From Candidatus Aminicenantota bacterium (GTDB taxonomy: Bacteria; Acidobacteriota; Aminicenantia; Aminicenantales; Saccharicenantaceae), in assembly GCA_014360015.1 (NCBI GenBank), contig JACIYJ010000001.1, positions 62,001 through 126,000 on the forward strand: a stretch of DNA of 64,000 bases. The letters are read 5' to 3'. The translations under genes and the position numbers were made by a program. Each line of letters begins with the position of its first letter. Within the stretch, counting starts at the first letter, position 1. The notes beneath the pieces are model-generated. The model searched no databases, had not been told where the DNA came from, and saw nothing but the letters and a program-made list of their open reading frames with translations. This document shows, one piece after another, positions 28,162 through 36,836 of the stretch.

Positions 28162-29427
28162 TTATTTGTCCTTTTCAGTATTTTTGTCCTGGCTGTCTGT
28201 CCTGGTTCTGGTCAGCCTGACCTTTTTTATGCTCTTATCATCAACTTCCAGGACTTCAAAGGTTAGCCCGGCTATTTCCAGTTTTTCCCCCTTGCGCGGC
28301 AGACGTCCGAGTCGCTGGTTGAGGAGTCCGTTGACGGTGAGAAACTCGTCTTCAGATAGCTCTGTATCCAGGAGCTCTTCCAGTTCTTCGATTTCCGTTT
28401 CTCCTCGGACTAAGAAGCTATTGGGTTTTTCCAAGATGATCTGGGGTTCTTCAATGTCATATTCGTCCTGGATTTCGCCTACAATCTCTTCCAGTAAATC
28501 TTCCATGGTTATCAGTCCGGATACACCTCCGTATTCATCCACCACTATGGCCATTTTTTGCTTGACTTTTTTGAATTCTTTAAGCAGATCTTTGACAGCC
28601 ATGGTTTCCGGCACAAACAGCACCGGCCTGATCAGGAAATCTATTTTCTGGTTAGCCTGTTTTTCTTCGCTGAATTCCAGCAAATCTTTGGCCATGACCA
28701 TGCCTTCGATGTTGTCTAAGCGGTCCTTGTAAACCGGAATTCTCGAATATTTTTCTCTAATGAACAGGTCTTTAAGTTCACTAATGGTAGCATCTTTTTC
28801 AATAGCTACAATTTTTGTTCTTGGGGTCATCACTTCTCTGACTACCCGGTCGCCGAATTCAACCACGCCTCGCAGCAGTTCATCCTGGTCTTTTTCGATT
28901 ATTCCTTCTTCGGTAGCTTCATCGATAAAAGTTTCAATTTCCTCCTCAGAGGTTTCGCGTTCCCGCCAGGCAGCCTGCCTTTTTTCTTCTTTAATTAGAA
29001 AGAATCTGGGCAGGAGTAACAGAGGATAGAGCAGAAATTTTAAGAGTCTTAAAGCTGGCAGGAAGAGCCTCAGGGTCTCTTCTTTGAGCAAAGAAAAAAC
29101 CAGACGCGGCAGATAATCGAAAAGCAATACATAGGCCAGCAGCAGAATCAAGAAGAACCAGAACGGCCAGTTGGTCAACCCGGGCAGAGTCAGAAAAGCA
29201 TAAACCAGAAAAGCCAGGAAAAAGGTGATCCGTCCGTAATCGATGGCGATTTTCAGTTCATCGTAGTGTTCGATGATTTCTTCCCTCAGAGACTTTTTCT
29301 CCTCTCCCAGGACCCGGGAAAAGCCGATCCGGGAAAAATAGGAGAAAATAATCTGAAAGAGTGACATTAGGAAGGTGATTAAAAAGCTAAGAATCAAACC
29401 GCCGATTAAGATGTTAAACTTAGTCAT
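28162..29427 (-). CDS. CorC/HlyC-type CBS-domain membrane protein (hemolysin family)
   Basis: The 421-residue protein has hydrophobic segments in its first 150 residues (about 7-30, 70-90 and 95-115). Then comes a tandem CBS-domain (Bateman) module: EVMTPRTKIVAIEKDATISELKDL and LIRPVLFVPETMAVKDLLKEF, with the hallmark VVDEYGGVSGLITMEDLLEEIVGEI. The CorC_HlyC transporter-associated domain ends it. Proteins of this family are implicated in Mg2+/Co2+ efflux; the name hemolysin is historical. The N-terminal membrane part is more divergent than a standard CNNM domain. It sits between ybeY and era. Confidence 0.9.
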   Translation of the reverse strand: MTKFNILIGGLILSFLITFLMSLFQIIFSYFSRIGFSRVLGEEKKSLREEIIEHYDELKIAIDYGRITFFLAFLVYAFLTLPGLTNWPFWFFLILLLAYVLLFDYLPRLVFSLLKEETLRLFLPALRLLKFLLYPLLLLPRFFLIKEEKRQAAWRERETSEEEIETFIDEATEEGIIEKDQDELLRGVVEFGDRVVREVMTPRTKIVAIEKDATISELKDLFIREKYSRIPVYKDRLDNIEGMVMAKDLLEFSEEKQANQKIDFLIRPVLFVPETMAVKDLLKEFKKVKQKMAIVVDEYGGVSGLITMEDLLEEIVGEIQDEYDIEEPQIILEKPNSFLVRGETEIEELEELLDTELSEDEFLTVNGLLNQRLGRLPRKGEKLEIAGLTFEVLEVDDKSIKKVRLTRTRTDSQDKNTEKDK

Positions 29428-29453
29428 TTTCCCTTCTAAAGTCAGAAGGCCGG

Positions 29454-29873
29454 TTATGGATAATTTTTCAGGAAAAGAGGTCTGACTTTCGCTTCCTCTT
29501 CTTCCATCCCTTCGAAATGTTCAAAACCCAGAAGGTGAAGGAAACCGTGGATGACCAGAATTTCCACCTCGCGCTGGAGGGAGTGTCCGTGTTTCTTAGC
29601 CTGTTTTTTGGCCACATCCAGGCAGATGATGATATCACCCAGATAGAATTTTCCGTCAGGTCCTTTTTCCTTCATGGCAAAACTGAGCACATCAGTGGGC
29701 CTGTTTTTATGCCGGTATTTTTTATTTAGAGCCTGAATGGTTCTGGGACCGACAAAGCTTACCACCACCTCAGCCTTCTGCATTCTATACCTCCGGCTCA
29801 ATTTTTCCAGGAGCTTTTTAATTTTTTTCTGAGGAATCGGGTTTTTCTTCAGTTTGTTGATAATTACGACCAT
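29454..29873 (-). CDS. ybeY: Endoribonuclease YbeY (16S rRNA maturation)
   Basis: The 139-residue metalloendonuclease acts in 16S rRNA 3'-end maturation and ribosome quality control. The zinc-binding motif HGFLHLLGFEH is intact, preceded by the family's NKKYRHKNRPTDVLSFAM and YLGDIIICLDVA. The start is set at ATG 29873, giving a normal-length protein; the frame extends 28 codons further upstream but those residues are very basic and unlike the family. It overlaps the 3' end of pgpH by 56 nt, implying coupled translation. Confidence 0.94.
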   Translation of the reverse strand: MVVIINKLKKNPIPQKKIKKLLEKLSRRYRMQKAEVVVSFVGPRTIQALNKKYRHKNRPTDVLSFAMKEKGPDGKFYLGDIIICLDVAKKQAKKHGHSLQREVEILVIHGFLHLLGFEHFEGMEEEEAKVRPLFLKNYP

Positions 29874-32196
29874 TGTTCTTTTTATTTTCCTCTTTCTTTT
29901 CGGTTTTCCTTTCAAACTCAAAACCCGGATAGGTCGGTCGGGGATGATAAATGGCATAAAGAGTGTTTAAGAAAGAATTAGCTATGATTCGCAGGTCTTT
30001 TAAGGAAAAGCCACAATCATCGAGCTGACCATCCTGAAGATGGGCATTGAAGATTTCAGTAATCACCCGCTTCAGGTTTTCTCTGGTAGCCGATTTCAAA
30101 CTCCTGGCTGCAGCCTCTACTGAATCAGCCAGGAGAATCAGTCCGGCTTCCTTACTTTTGGGAGTCGGGCCAGGATAGCGATAATCTTCAGCTTCTATCT
30201 TGTGTAATTCGGGGTCGTATTTTTCTTTTGCCTTTTGATAAAAATACCGGACTATTGTTGTCCCGTGATGCTGGGCGATCATATCAATAATTTTCCGGGG
30301 CAATTTAAGCTTTCGGGCCAATTCAATTCCATCTTTGACATGATTGATTATCACCAGCGTGCTCAAAGACGGAGTTAGCTCCTGATGAACGTTAAAGCCC
30401 GGATTCTGGTTTTCGCTAAAATACTCCGGTCTTTTTAATTTTCCGATATCGTGATAAAGTCCACCAGCTTTTACCAGGACTGAATCAGCCTTGATCTCTT
30501 CAGCGGCTTTTTCGGCTAAGGTGGAGACAATAAGAGAATGATGGTAAGTCCCCGGAGCTTCCAGTGCCAATTGTCGGAAAATAGGTAAATCAGAATTGGT
30601 CAGCTCGTGAAGCTTGGATGGAGTTAAAAATCCGAAGATGGTTTCAAAGACGGGCATAAGGACAAAGGCGCCGGCTGCGCTCAACAGCCCACCGACTAAG
30701 CTGCTGAAGATCTCTGTTCCCAGCGATGGAAAATTTCCAAAGCTCTGTTTGATCAGATGGAAGATAATAACCAGGATCACCTGAAAAGGAGCCAGAACCA
30801 TCAGGCCAGTTTTCAGGATGGCGCTTCGGCTGTGAGGAAAGTAATACTTAAGTCCATAAATTACCGATATTCCGCCCAGCAGGACGAAGACGACCAAAAA
30901 ATAATCACCGTTTAGCAGATACCCGGCCAGCAGGCTGTTGACCATACAGTAAATGATGGATATTTCGCTGGCTGTAGCCATAGTAAACAAAAAAGCTCCG
31001 AGCTGAAAAGGAAAGGCAAAGACCAGAGCCTCTTTTTCTAAGGAAACCAAGGTGATGGAACTGCCTAAAGCCTCAGCGATGAACAGGCTGGCTTTATAGG
31101 CCAGAAAGCTGAGAAAGAGAGTCAGTCCCATCATCCAGAGAAGGGACAGCTTATTCTCTCCTCGGAATACGGTATCGATAAACAGCCAGATGAAGAAAAA
31201 AATGATAGAATAAAGGACTGAAAGCCCAAAAAAATTGATCAGCCAGTGAGGCTGGCTGCTGATTTTCTGGTTAATCAGGATGATCTGTTTGATGGTCTCG
31301 GCGGTGACTTCATCTCCCTTTCTGATGATTACTTTCCCTTTTTTGATGGTATAAAAGACCGGTTCCACCGAATTCCTGGCTCTGAGTCTTCGAACTTCAG
31401 TTTCAGCCTGGTCGTAGTTGATGGTCGGAGCAATCAGCATCGGAGCCAGGACTTTTAGGATATTTTTAGTTCTGGTTGGTAATTCTAAGGCACTTATTTC
31501 TGATATCAAAAGATTCCTGGCTTCTTTGAGTTCCATAACCTCGACGGCTTTAAGCAGCTTTTCTTCTTTTCCTTTGATAACCAGCAAACCTTTTTCAGTT
31601 TCTCCATGAGTAAACAGATTTCTGGATAGAATGATTTCTCTGGACAGAATCGGGGCGATAACATCAGACAGGAGCTGTTCCAGTTCAGCTGAAAATTTTA
31701 ATTTAGCCAGTGAATTCAGAGTGTTTTCATCGAGGTCCAGGGCCAGCGTTTCTGAGATGGTTTTTTGCAGGTTCTTCAGGCTTGTGGCTGGAGTTGAAGA
31801 AACCCAGGCTCGACCTGATTCAAACAGCTGCTTTATTTTTTCCTGGGTGCTGGAAACTATTTTCAGGTTGTAAAAATATACAGGCGGGATGGTGGCTTCA
31901 GCCTGGGCTTTTCTTTTTTCTGTGGCCTGAGTATCCTCGACAGTGATTTCTATGGGTGAGATGATGTCCTTAGAAGCTATTTCGCCAACCCGGATTACTG
32001 GAAGTGGCCTGGTCGGAAAAAAGGAGATAAAGAAGGAAATAATCGCTGAAAAAAATATTATGTAAAAGAATGGATTGGAGATGACCTTTTTTATCCAGGT
32101 CCGTTCTTCCGGCCGACCTGATTCTGGTTTTTTTCTCAGAGGAAAGATCTCATCGCTCTTAAAAAGACGCAGCTTCCGGAATTGAATAATTTTCAT
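29818..32196 (-). CDS. 7TM-HD family membrane phosphohydrolase (PgpH-like, probable c-di-AMP phosphodiesterase)
   Basis: The 792-residue protein has an N-terminal membrane anchor (about 38-55), a large extracytoplasmic 7TMR-HDED domain (about 60-325), a block of about seven membrane helices (about 335-545) and a C-terminal HD domain (about 570-740). The HD metal ligands are visible in YHHSLIVSTLAEKAA, GGLYHDIGKLKRP and MIAQHHGTTIV. This is the architecture of Listeria PgpH, which hydrolyses cyclic di-AMP. The C-terminal tail is rich in Lys, Glu and Asn. It lies 6 nt after phoH in the phoH-pgpH-ybeY-corC-era operon. The substrate is inferred from the family. No diadenylate cyclase is in the window. 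Confidence 0.88.
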   Translation of the reverse strand: MKIIQFRKLRLFKSDEIFPLRKKPESGRPEERTWIKKVISNPFFYIIFFSAIISFFISFFPTRPLPVIRVGEIASKDIISPIEITVEDTQATEKRKAQAEATIPPVYFYNLKIVSSTQEKIKQLFESGRAWVSSTPATSLKNLQKTISETLALDLDENTLNSLAKLKFSAELEQLLSDVIAPILSREIILSRNLFTHGETEKGLLVIKGKEEKLLKAVEVMELKEARNLLISEISALELPTRTKNILKVLAPMLIAPTINYDQAETEVRRLRARNSVEPVFYTIKKGKVIIRKGDEVTAETIKQIILINQKISSQPHWLINFFGLSVLYSIIFFFIWLFIDTVFRGENKLSLLWMMGLTLFLSFLAYKASLFIAEALGSSITLVSLEKEALVFAFPFQLGAFLFTMATASEISIIYCMVNSLLAGYLLNGDYFLVVFVLLGGISVIYGLKYYFPHSRSAILKTGLMVLAPFQVILVIIFHLIKQSFGNFPSLGTEIFSSLVGGLLSAAGAFVLMPVFETIFGFLTPSKLHELTNSDLPIFRQLALEAPGTYHHSLIVSTLAEKAAEEIKADSVLVKAGGLYHDIGKLKRPEYFSENQNPGFNVHQELTPSLSTLVIINHVKDGIELARKLKLPRKIIDMIAQHHGTTIVRYFYQKAKEKYDPELHKIEAEDYRYPGPTPKSKEAGLILLADSVEAAARSLKSATRENLKRVITEIFNAHLQDGQLDDCGFSLKDLRIIANSFLNTLYAIYHPRPTYPGFEFERKTEKKEENKKNNGRNYQQTEEKPDSSEKN

Positions 32197-32202
32197 CGGT
32201 GT

Positions 32203-33147
32203 TTAAATGGACCTGGATTCGGCTTTGGCGTAAGCCCTGATAATTTTCCCCACCAGTGGATGACGGACGACGTCTTTTTCGTTGAAGTAAATAAAAGCGA
32301 TTTCTTTTATCGATGATAGCACTTTGATTGCTTGCAGAACTCCTGATTTCTTGGGCTGGGGTAAATCTATCTGAGTGATATCGGCGGTAATTACCAGTTT
32401 GGAATCAAAACCCAGCCTGGTGAGAATCATTTTCATCTGTTCCCGGGTGGTGTTCTGGGCTTCATCCAGGATGATGAAGGCACTGTTGAGAGTTCTGCCT
32501 CTCATGTAAGCTAAGGGAGCGATTTCGATTATTCCCCGTTCTACCAGCCGGTTGGCCTGTTCATAGGGAGTCAGGTCAAACAGGGCATCGTACAATGGCC
32601 TGAGGTAAGGATTGATTTTCTGGAACATATCGCCGGGCAGAAAGCCCAGCCTTTCTCCAGCTTCGACCGCCGGTCTGGTTAGGATGATCCGGTTGACCTG
32701 TTTGCTCTGGAGATAAGATAAAGCCATGGCCATGGCCAGATAGGTCTTGCCCGTGCCAGCGGGACCGATACCAAAAACCAGGTCATACTCTTTAATGGCC
32801 CGCATATATTCCTGCTGATTGAGGCTCTTAGGGGCAACTGATTTGCGCTGTAAGTAAAGGGGTTCAGTAGGGGCATAGTTTTCAAGCCGGCCGGGGTTTT
32901 CTTCCAGTAAGTCAAGAGCGATATGAAAATCTTCTTCTCTCAAGTTGTAACCTTTATCTTCAAGTTCCTGGATTTTGTCAAAATACATTTTAGCAAACTC
33001 CACCTTCTCTGGCTCTCCATCCATGATCAGTTTGTCACCACGGACTGACAGGCTCACGCCCAGCCGGTTCTCCAGTCGTTTCAAATTTTTATCAAGAACA
33101 CCAAAGAAAGAAATCCTTCGAATATAAGGGTGGGAAATCTTTTCCAT
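32203..33147 (-). CDS. PhoH-family ATPase (YbeZ-type)
   Basis: The 314-residue protein has an N-terminal KH-like RNA-binding region (about 15-65) and a P-loop ATPase domain. Walker A is GIGPAGTGKTY (about 126-136), Walker B is FIILDEAQNTT, and the arginine-containing ITRP/LTRLGFDSK segments match the family. It is probably a partner of YbeY in rRNA processing. It is the first gene of the operon and has a near-consensus promoter about 57 nt upstream. There is no strong ribosome site close to the ATG; a GGAGAGAGGA lies about 20 nt upstream. Confidence 0.94.
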   Translation of the reverse strand: MEKISHPYIRRISFFGVLDKNLKRLENRLGVSLSVRGDKLIMDGEPEKVEFAKMYFDKIQELEDKGYNLREEDFHIALDLLEENPGRLENYAPTEPLYLQRKSVAPKSLNQQEYMRAIKEYDLVFGIGPAGTGKTYLAMAMALSYLQSKQVNRIILTRPAVEAGERLGFLPGDMFQKINPYLRPLYDALFDLTPYEQANRLVERGIIEIAPLAYMRGRTLNSAFIILDEAQNTTREQMKMILTRLGFDSKLVITADITQIDLPQPKKSGVLQAIKVLSSIKEIAFIYFNEKDVVRHPLVGKIIRAYAKAESRSI

Positions 33148-33210
33148 CTTAAGGGATAAGTTGTCCTCTCTCCTTTTTATGGCACATAACTCAGATTTTT
33201 AACCAAAAAA

Positions 33211-33239
33211 ATTAAATCACGGATTACCGGGTTTGTCAA
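33211..33239 (-). promoter_or_regulatory. Promoter of the phoH-pgpH-ybeY-corC-era operon
   Basis: On the minus strand TTGACA (33234-33239), 17-bp spacer, TTTAAT (33211-33216). Predicted start of transcription near 33204. Confidence 0.7.
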
Positions 33240-33370
33240 GAAAAGCAAGAAGTGGGGGCCTGAGCTTTTTACTCGGGTAGATATCCGCTATCCCCGGAAA
33301 TAGTCATCTGGCCGGAAAAACTTGAATTAGCAGCATACATAAAGAAGCTCTCACCAAAACTCTAAGTCTG

Positions 33371-33399
33371 TTGAAAAATCAATCTATCTGTTATATAAA
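33371..33399 (+). promoter_or_regulatory. Promoter of the RHH-sat cluster
   Basis: TTGAAA (33371-33376), 17-bp spacer, TATAAA (33394-33399). The predicted start near 33406 gives a 12-nt leader that contains the AGGAGG site (33408-33413). Confidence 0.65.
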
Positions 33400-33417
33400 A
33401 TTTTCTCAGGAGGAAAG

Positions 33418-33633
33418 ATGGAAAAAGAATTTACTCCGGTTTTGATTCCCACCTCTCTCTATAAAAAAATCGAAGAGAAGATAAAAGGGACTGAATTCAG
33501 CTCGGTCTCGAGTTATATCACCAAAGTATTGAGAGAAACTCTGGCTAAAGAAGAGGAAAATAAGGAAGTTTTCACTGCCGAAGAAGAAGAAAAGATCAAA
33601 GAAAGATTGAAGGCTTTAGGCTATATCGACTGA
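33418..33633 (+). CDS. Small ribbon-helix-helix (CopG-like) protein
   Basis: The 71-residue protein starts with a beta-strand VLIPTSLYKKIEEKI and helices FSSVSSYITKVLRETLA that fit the ribbon-helix-helix fold of CopG/Arc-type DNA-binding proteins. The acidic C-terminal half ends ERLKALGYID, a tail also seen at the end of many bacterial sulfatases. It may regulate the sulfate-activation genes that follow 44 nt downstream, or act as an antitoxin-like protein, though no toxin is next to it. It has a clear promoter and an AGGAGG ribosome site. Regulatory role is inference. Confidence 0.65.
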   Translation: MEKEFTPVLIPTSLYKKIEEKIKGTEFSSVSSYITKVLRETLAKEEENKEVFTAEEEEKIKERLKALGYID

Positions 33634-33677
33634 CAGGCTGTTCGGTTTCTCAATGTCCCTGCGTGAAGGAGAATCCC

Positions 33678-34826
33678 ATGATACCACCGCATGGCGGCAA
33701 GCTGATTAATCGGGTCCTGGAACCTGAAAGGAAAAAGGAAGTTTTGAAGAAAATAGACTCATTGCCCTCGATAACCCTTGACTCCGACCTGATTTCTGAC
33801 GTGGAGAACATTGCAACCGGAGTTTATTCACCGCTTGAAGGTTTCCTGAATCAGGCAGATTTTGAGAGCGTTTTAAGCCAGATGAGGCTACGGAGCGACC
33901 TGCCCTGGACTATCCCCATTGTCCTTGATGTTGACCGAGAAACCGCCGACAGGCTAAAGCCGGGACAGGAAGTTGCTCTTATGGCCGAAGGGCGGCAACC
34001 CGTGGCTCTCCTGACTGTTGAAGATAGATATACCTATGATAAAGAGAAATTTTCCCTAAGAGTTTATGGTACCACCGACCCGAAACATCCTGGTGTGGCT
34101 CGGGTTCTGCAGATGAAAGAAGTCCTCTTAGGTGGTAGGGTTGATCTTATCGACCTCCTGCCCACTCCTTATGATCGGTACCGGCTTTCACCCAGAGAGA
34201 CCCGAATTCTGTTCAAAGAAAAAGGCTGGAAAACAGTGGTCGGTTTTCAAACCAGGAATACCCCACATCTTGGCCACGAGTATGTCCAGAAAACAGCCCT
34301 GACCTTTACCGATGGCCTTTTCATCAACCCGGTCATCGGTCGCAAGAAAAAAGGCGATTTCAAGGATGAAGTCATTCTGGCATCATACGAGGAGCTCATC
34401 CGGCATTATTACCTCAAAGAAAAGGCAGTTATGGCTGTCCTGAAGATGGAAATGCGCTATGCTGGACCGCGGGAAGCTATCCACCACGCCATCATCAGAA
34501 AAAACTTTGGCTGCACTCATATTATCATCGGCCGCGATCATGCTGGGGTAGGCAATTATTATCATCCCTATGCTGCCCAGGAAATTTTTGAAGAATTTCC
34601 CGACCTGGGAATCGTGCCGCTGTTTTTCAAGTCGTTCTTTTTCTGTAAGAAATGCAATTCGATCGAGAATGAGAAAACCTGTCCCCATGACCCTTCAGAA
34701 CACATCCAGTTTTCAGGCACCAAAATCAGGGACTTGCTGGTAAAAGGTGAAATTCCGCCACCGGAGCTGATGCGGCCCGAAGTGGCCAAGATAATTCTAT
34801 CTTTTGAAAATCCTTTCAATGATTAG
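33678..34826 (+). CDS. sat: Sulfate adenylyltransferase (ATP sulfurylase, Sat type)
   Basis: The 382-residue enzyme makes adenosine 5'-phosphosulfate from ATP and sulfate. It has an N-terminal PUA-like domain (about 1-160) and a catalytic nucleotidyltransferase domain with QTRNTPHLGHEY (QxRN/HxGH motif), EMRYAGPREAIHHAIIRKNFG and IIIGRDHAGV. A C-terminal CKKC...C segment is typical of this homo-oligomeric type. The start is ATG 33678, with AAGGAG 6 nt upstream; a GTG at 33663 would overlap that site. Together with cysC downstream it forms the PAPS pathway. No APS reductase or dissimilatory sulfite reductase genes are present here, so a synthetic role for PAPS is more likely than respiration. 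Confidence 0.95.
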   Translation: MIPPHGGKLINRVLEPERKKEVLKKIDSLPSITLDSDLISDVENIATGVYSPLEGFLNQADFESVLSQMRLRSDLPWTIPIVLDVDRETADRLKPGQEVALMAEGRQPVALLTVEDRYTYDKEKFSLRVYGTTDPKHPGVARVLQMKEVLLGGRVDLIDLLPTPYDRYRLSPRETRILFKEKGWKTVVGFQTRNTPHLGHEYVQKTALTFTDGLFINPVIGRKKKGDFKDEVILASYEELIRHYYLKEKAVMAVLKMEMRYAGPREAIHHAIIRKNFGCTHIIIGRDHAGVGNYYHPYAAQEIFEEFPDLGIVPLFFKSFFFCKKCNSIENEKTCPHDPSEHIQFSGTKIRDLLVKGEIPPPELMRPEVAKIILSFENPFND

Positions 34827-34858
34827 AATATTAATCTATCCGGGAAAGGTGTCAGGAA

Positions 34859-36232
34859 TTGAAAAATAAAAAACTTCTGGTTATTGGCCTTGATTGTGCT
34901 CCGCCAGCCCTGGTTTTTGACCGAGCCGAGGAGCTTCCCAACCTGAAAAAGCTCATTGATCAGGGAATTTCCGGGAAGCTAAGAAGCTGCGACCCGCCGA
35001 TTACCATTCCGGCCTGGATGGTCATGGCTACCGGACGCGACCCTGGCCAGCTCGGACTTTATGGCTTCAGGCACCGCCAGGGCTATGAATATAACAAGAT
35101 GTGGATTGCCAATTCCACAGCCATAAAGGAAAAAACGGTCTGGGATTATCTCGGGGAGCAAGGAAAAGAAAGCATCTTAGTCAGCATTCCCCCGAGCTAT
35201 CCACCAAAACCGGTCAGAGGCAAATTGGTGTCCTGCTTCATTACCCCATCCAGAGAGAAGGGCTACACCTATCCGGCTGAGCTACGTCAGGAAATCGAGG
35301 ATCGCTTTGGCAGCTTCATTTTTGATGTAACCTTCAGGACCGAAGATCGCTCTCAGGTGCTCAAAGAGATTTATCAGATGACCGAGAATCATTTTCAGGT
35401 GATCGATTATCTGATTGAAGATAAAAACTGGCGGCTATTCTGGTTTGTAGAAATCGGAGTTGACCGGATACACCATGCCTTCTGGAAATTCATGGATAAA
35501 GACCATCATCTTTACGAGCCTGGTAATCCCTTTGAAACAGCCATCTATGATTATTATAAATTCCTCGACGAAAATATCGGCCGGTTGCTGGAAAAGATAG
35601 ACGACCGGACGGCAGTCCTGGTTGTCTCTGACCATGGAGCCAAGAGGATGAAAGGGGCTTTCTGTGTTAACGACTGGTTGATTGACCAAGGAGATTTGGT
35701 CATCACTGAGTCACCGCAAAAAGGACAGAGTCTGGATAGCCTGAAAATTGACTGGTCTAAAACCCGAGCCTGGGGCTGGGGCGGTTATTATGCTCGAATC
35801 TTTCTAAATGTTGAAGGCCGGGAGCCCCAAGGAATAATAAAACCTGAAGATTACGAAGCGGTGCGCGATGACCTGGCCGAACGATTGAAAGCCATTAGAG
35901 GACCGAGGGGCGAAAAGTGGGAGACGGTAATTATCAAGCCTCAGGAACTTTATCCGGAGCTTAACGGCGAATATCCTGACCTGATGGTCTATTTTGACGA
36001 CCTTTACTGGCGGTCAGCCGGAACCCTTGGTTATGGGACGATGTATCTTCAAGAAAATGATACCGGTCCGGATGATGCTGTCCATGATTATGACGGCATT
36101 TTTATCCTTTATGACCCGGAAAGACCCGGGGCCAGAAAAAAAGAGGCTAACATCCTGGACATTGCTCCGACCATCCTGAATCTGTTGGAAGGACCGGAAG
36201 TTTCAGGGCTGAGAGGTCGAGTAATAGAATGA
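34859..36232 (+). CDS. Alkaline-phosphatase-superfamily phosphodiesterase/sulfatase-like protein
   Basis: The 457-residue soluble protein has no signal peptide. It starts LLVIGLDCAPPALVFD, where the first metal-binding Asp of the superfamily lies. PPITIPAWMVMATGRDPGQLGLYGFRHR supplies the nucleophile Thr position (TIPAW), and VVSDHGAKRMKG the later Asp/His ligands; a further His is in EIGVDRIHHAFWKF. It belongs to the type I phosphodiesterase/nucleotide pyrophosphatase group rather than to true arylsulfatases, since no CxPxR motif is seen. The start codon is TTG. It lies between sat and cysC, so its substrate may be a sulfated or nucleotide metabolite of PAPS; this is inference. Confidence 0.8.
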   Translation: MKNKKLLVIGLDCAPPALVFDRAEELPNLKKLIDQGISGKLRSCDPPITIPAWMVMATGRDPGQLGLYGFRHRQGYEYNKMWIANSTAIKEKTVWDYLGEQGKESILVSIPPSYPPKPVRGKLVSCFITPSREKGYTYPAELRQEIEDRFGSFIFDVTFRTEDRSQVLKEIYQMTENHFQVIDYLIEDKNWRLFWFVEIGVDRIHHAFWKFMDKDHHLYEPGNPFETAIYDYYKFLDENIGRLLEKIDDRTAVLVVSDHGAKRMKGAFCVNDWLIDQGDLVITESPQKGQSLDSLKIDWSKTRAWGWGGYYARIFLNVEGREPQGIIKPEDYEAVRDDLAERLKAIRGPRGEKWETVIIKPQELYPELNGEYPDLMVYFDDLYWRSAGTLGYGTMYLQENDTGPDDAVHDYDGIFILYDPERPGARKKEANILDIAPTILNLLEGPEVSGLRGRVIE

Positions 36233-36281
36233 GCGAAATCAGTAATAAATTTTTAAAAAATGTAATAAAAGGAGCTCATAG

Positions 36282-36827
36282 ATGTGTCAGGAACAGAAGG
36301 GGTTTACCCTCTGGTTTACCGGTTTACCCTGTTCAGGTAAATCTGCCGTGGCCGATCGGGTGGCTGAAATCCTTCGGTCGCGAGGTTTAAAAGTTGAGCG
36401 ACTTGATGGCGACGTTGTCCGCAAAAGCCTCTGCCGGGACCTGGGTTTTTCCCGGGAAGACCGCAACGAAAACATCCGTCGAGTGACCTTTGTGGCAAAG
36501 CTTCTGACCAGAAACGGAGTGGCGGTCTTAACTTCTTTCATTTCACCCTATCGGGAAATCCGGGATGAAGCCCGGCGGGAAATCGGCGAGTTTGTCGAAG
36601 TCTATGTTAAATGCCCGCTTGAAGTTTGTATTGCTCGTGATGTTAAAGGAATGTACCAGAAGGCTATCAGGGGCGAAATCAAAGAATTTACCGGTATCTC
36701 TGACCCCTATGAAGAGCCGCTCAATCCTGAACTGGTTCTGGAAACGGATAAAGAAACTCTGGAAGAGAGTGCTCAGAAAGTCATTGATTGCCTTAAAAGA
36801 TTGGGCTATCTCGACCATCATTTTTAA
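36282..36827 (+). CDS. cysC: Adenylylsulfate kinase (APS kinase)
   Basis: The 181-residue kinase phosphorylates APS to PAPS. The P-loop is GLPCSGKSA. It has LDGDVVRKSLCRDLGFSREDR, RRVTFVAKLL, TSFISPYREIRDEAR and the FTGISDPYEEPLNPEL segment, all diagnostic of CysC. Length is normal. It comes after sat and the phosphatase-superfamily gene and is followed 9 nt later by the sugar epimerase. A GGAGCT site lies before the ATG. In this setting PAPS probably serves as sulfate donor for a sulfotransferase not seen in the window. Confidence 0.95.
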   Translation: MCQEQKGFTLWFTGLPCSGKSAVADRVAEILRSRGLKVERLDGDVVRKSLCRDLGFSREDRNENIRRVTFVAKLLTRNGVAVLTSFISPYREIRDEARREIGEFVEVYVKCPLEVCIARDVKGMYQKAIRGEIKEFTGISDPYEEPLNPELVLETDKETLEESAQKVIDCLKRLGYLDHHF

Positions 36828-36836
36828 GGACTGACC

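Noticed and set aside
28166..28732. Ser-rich 188-codon plus-strand frame opposite the CorC-like gene
   Set aside because: Low-complexity Ser/Thr translation typical of antisense frames; the minus-strand CBS protein is clear.
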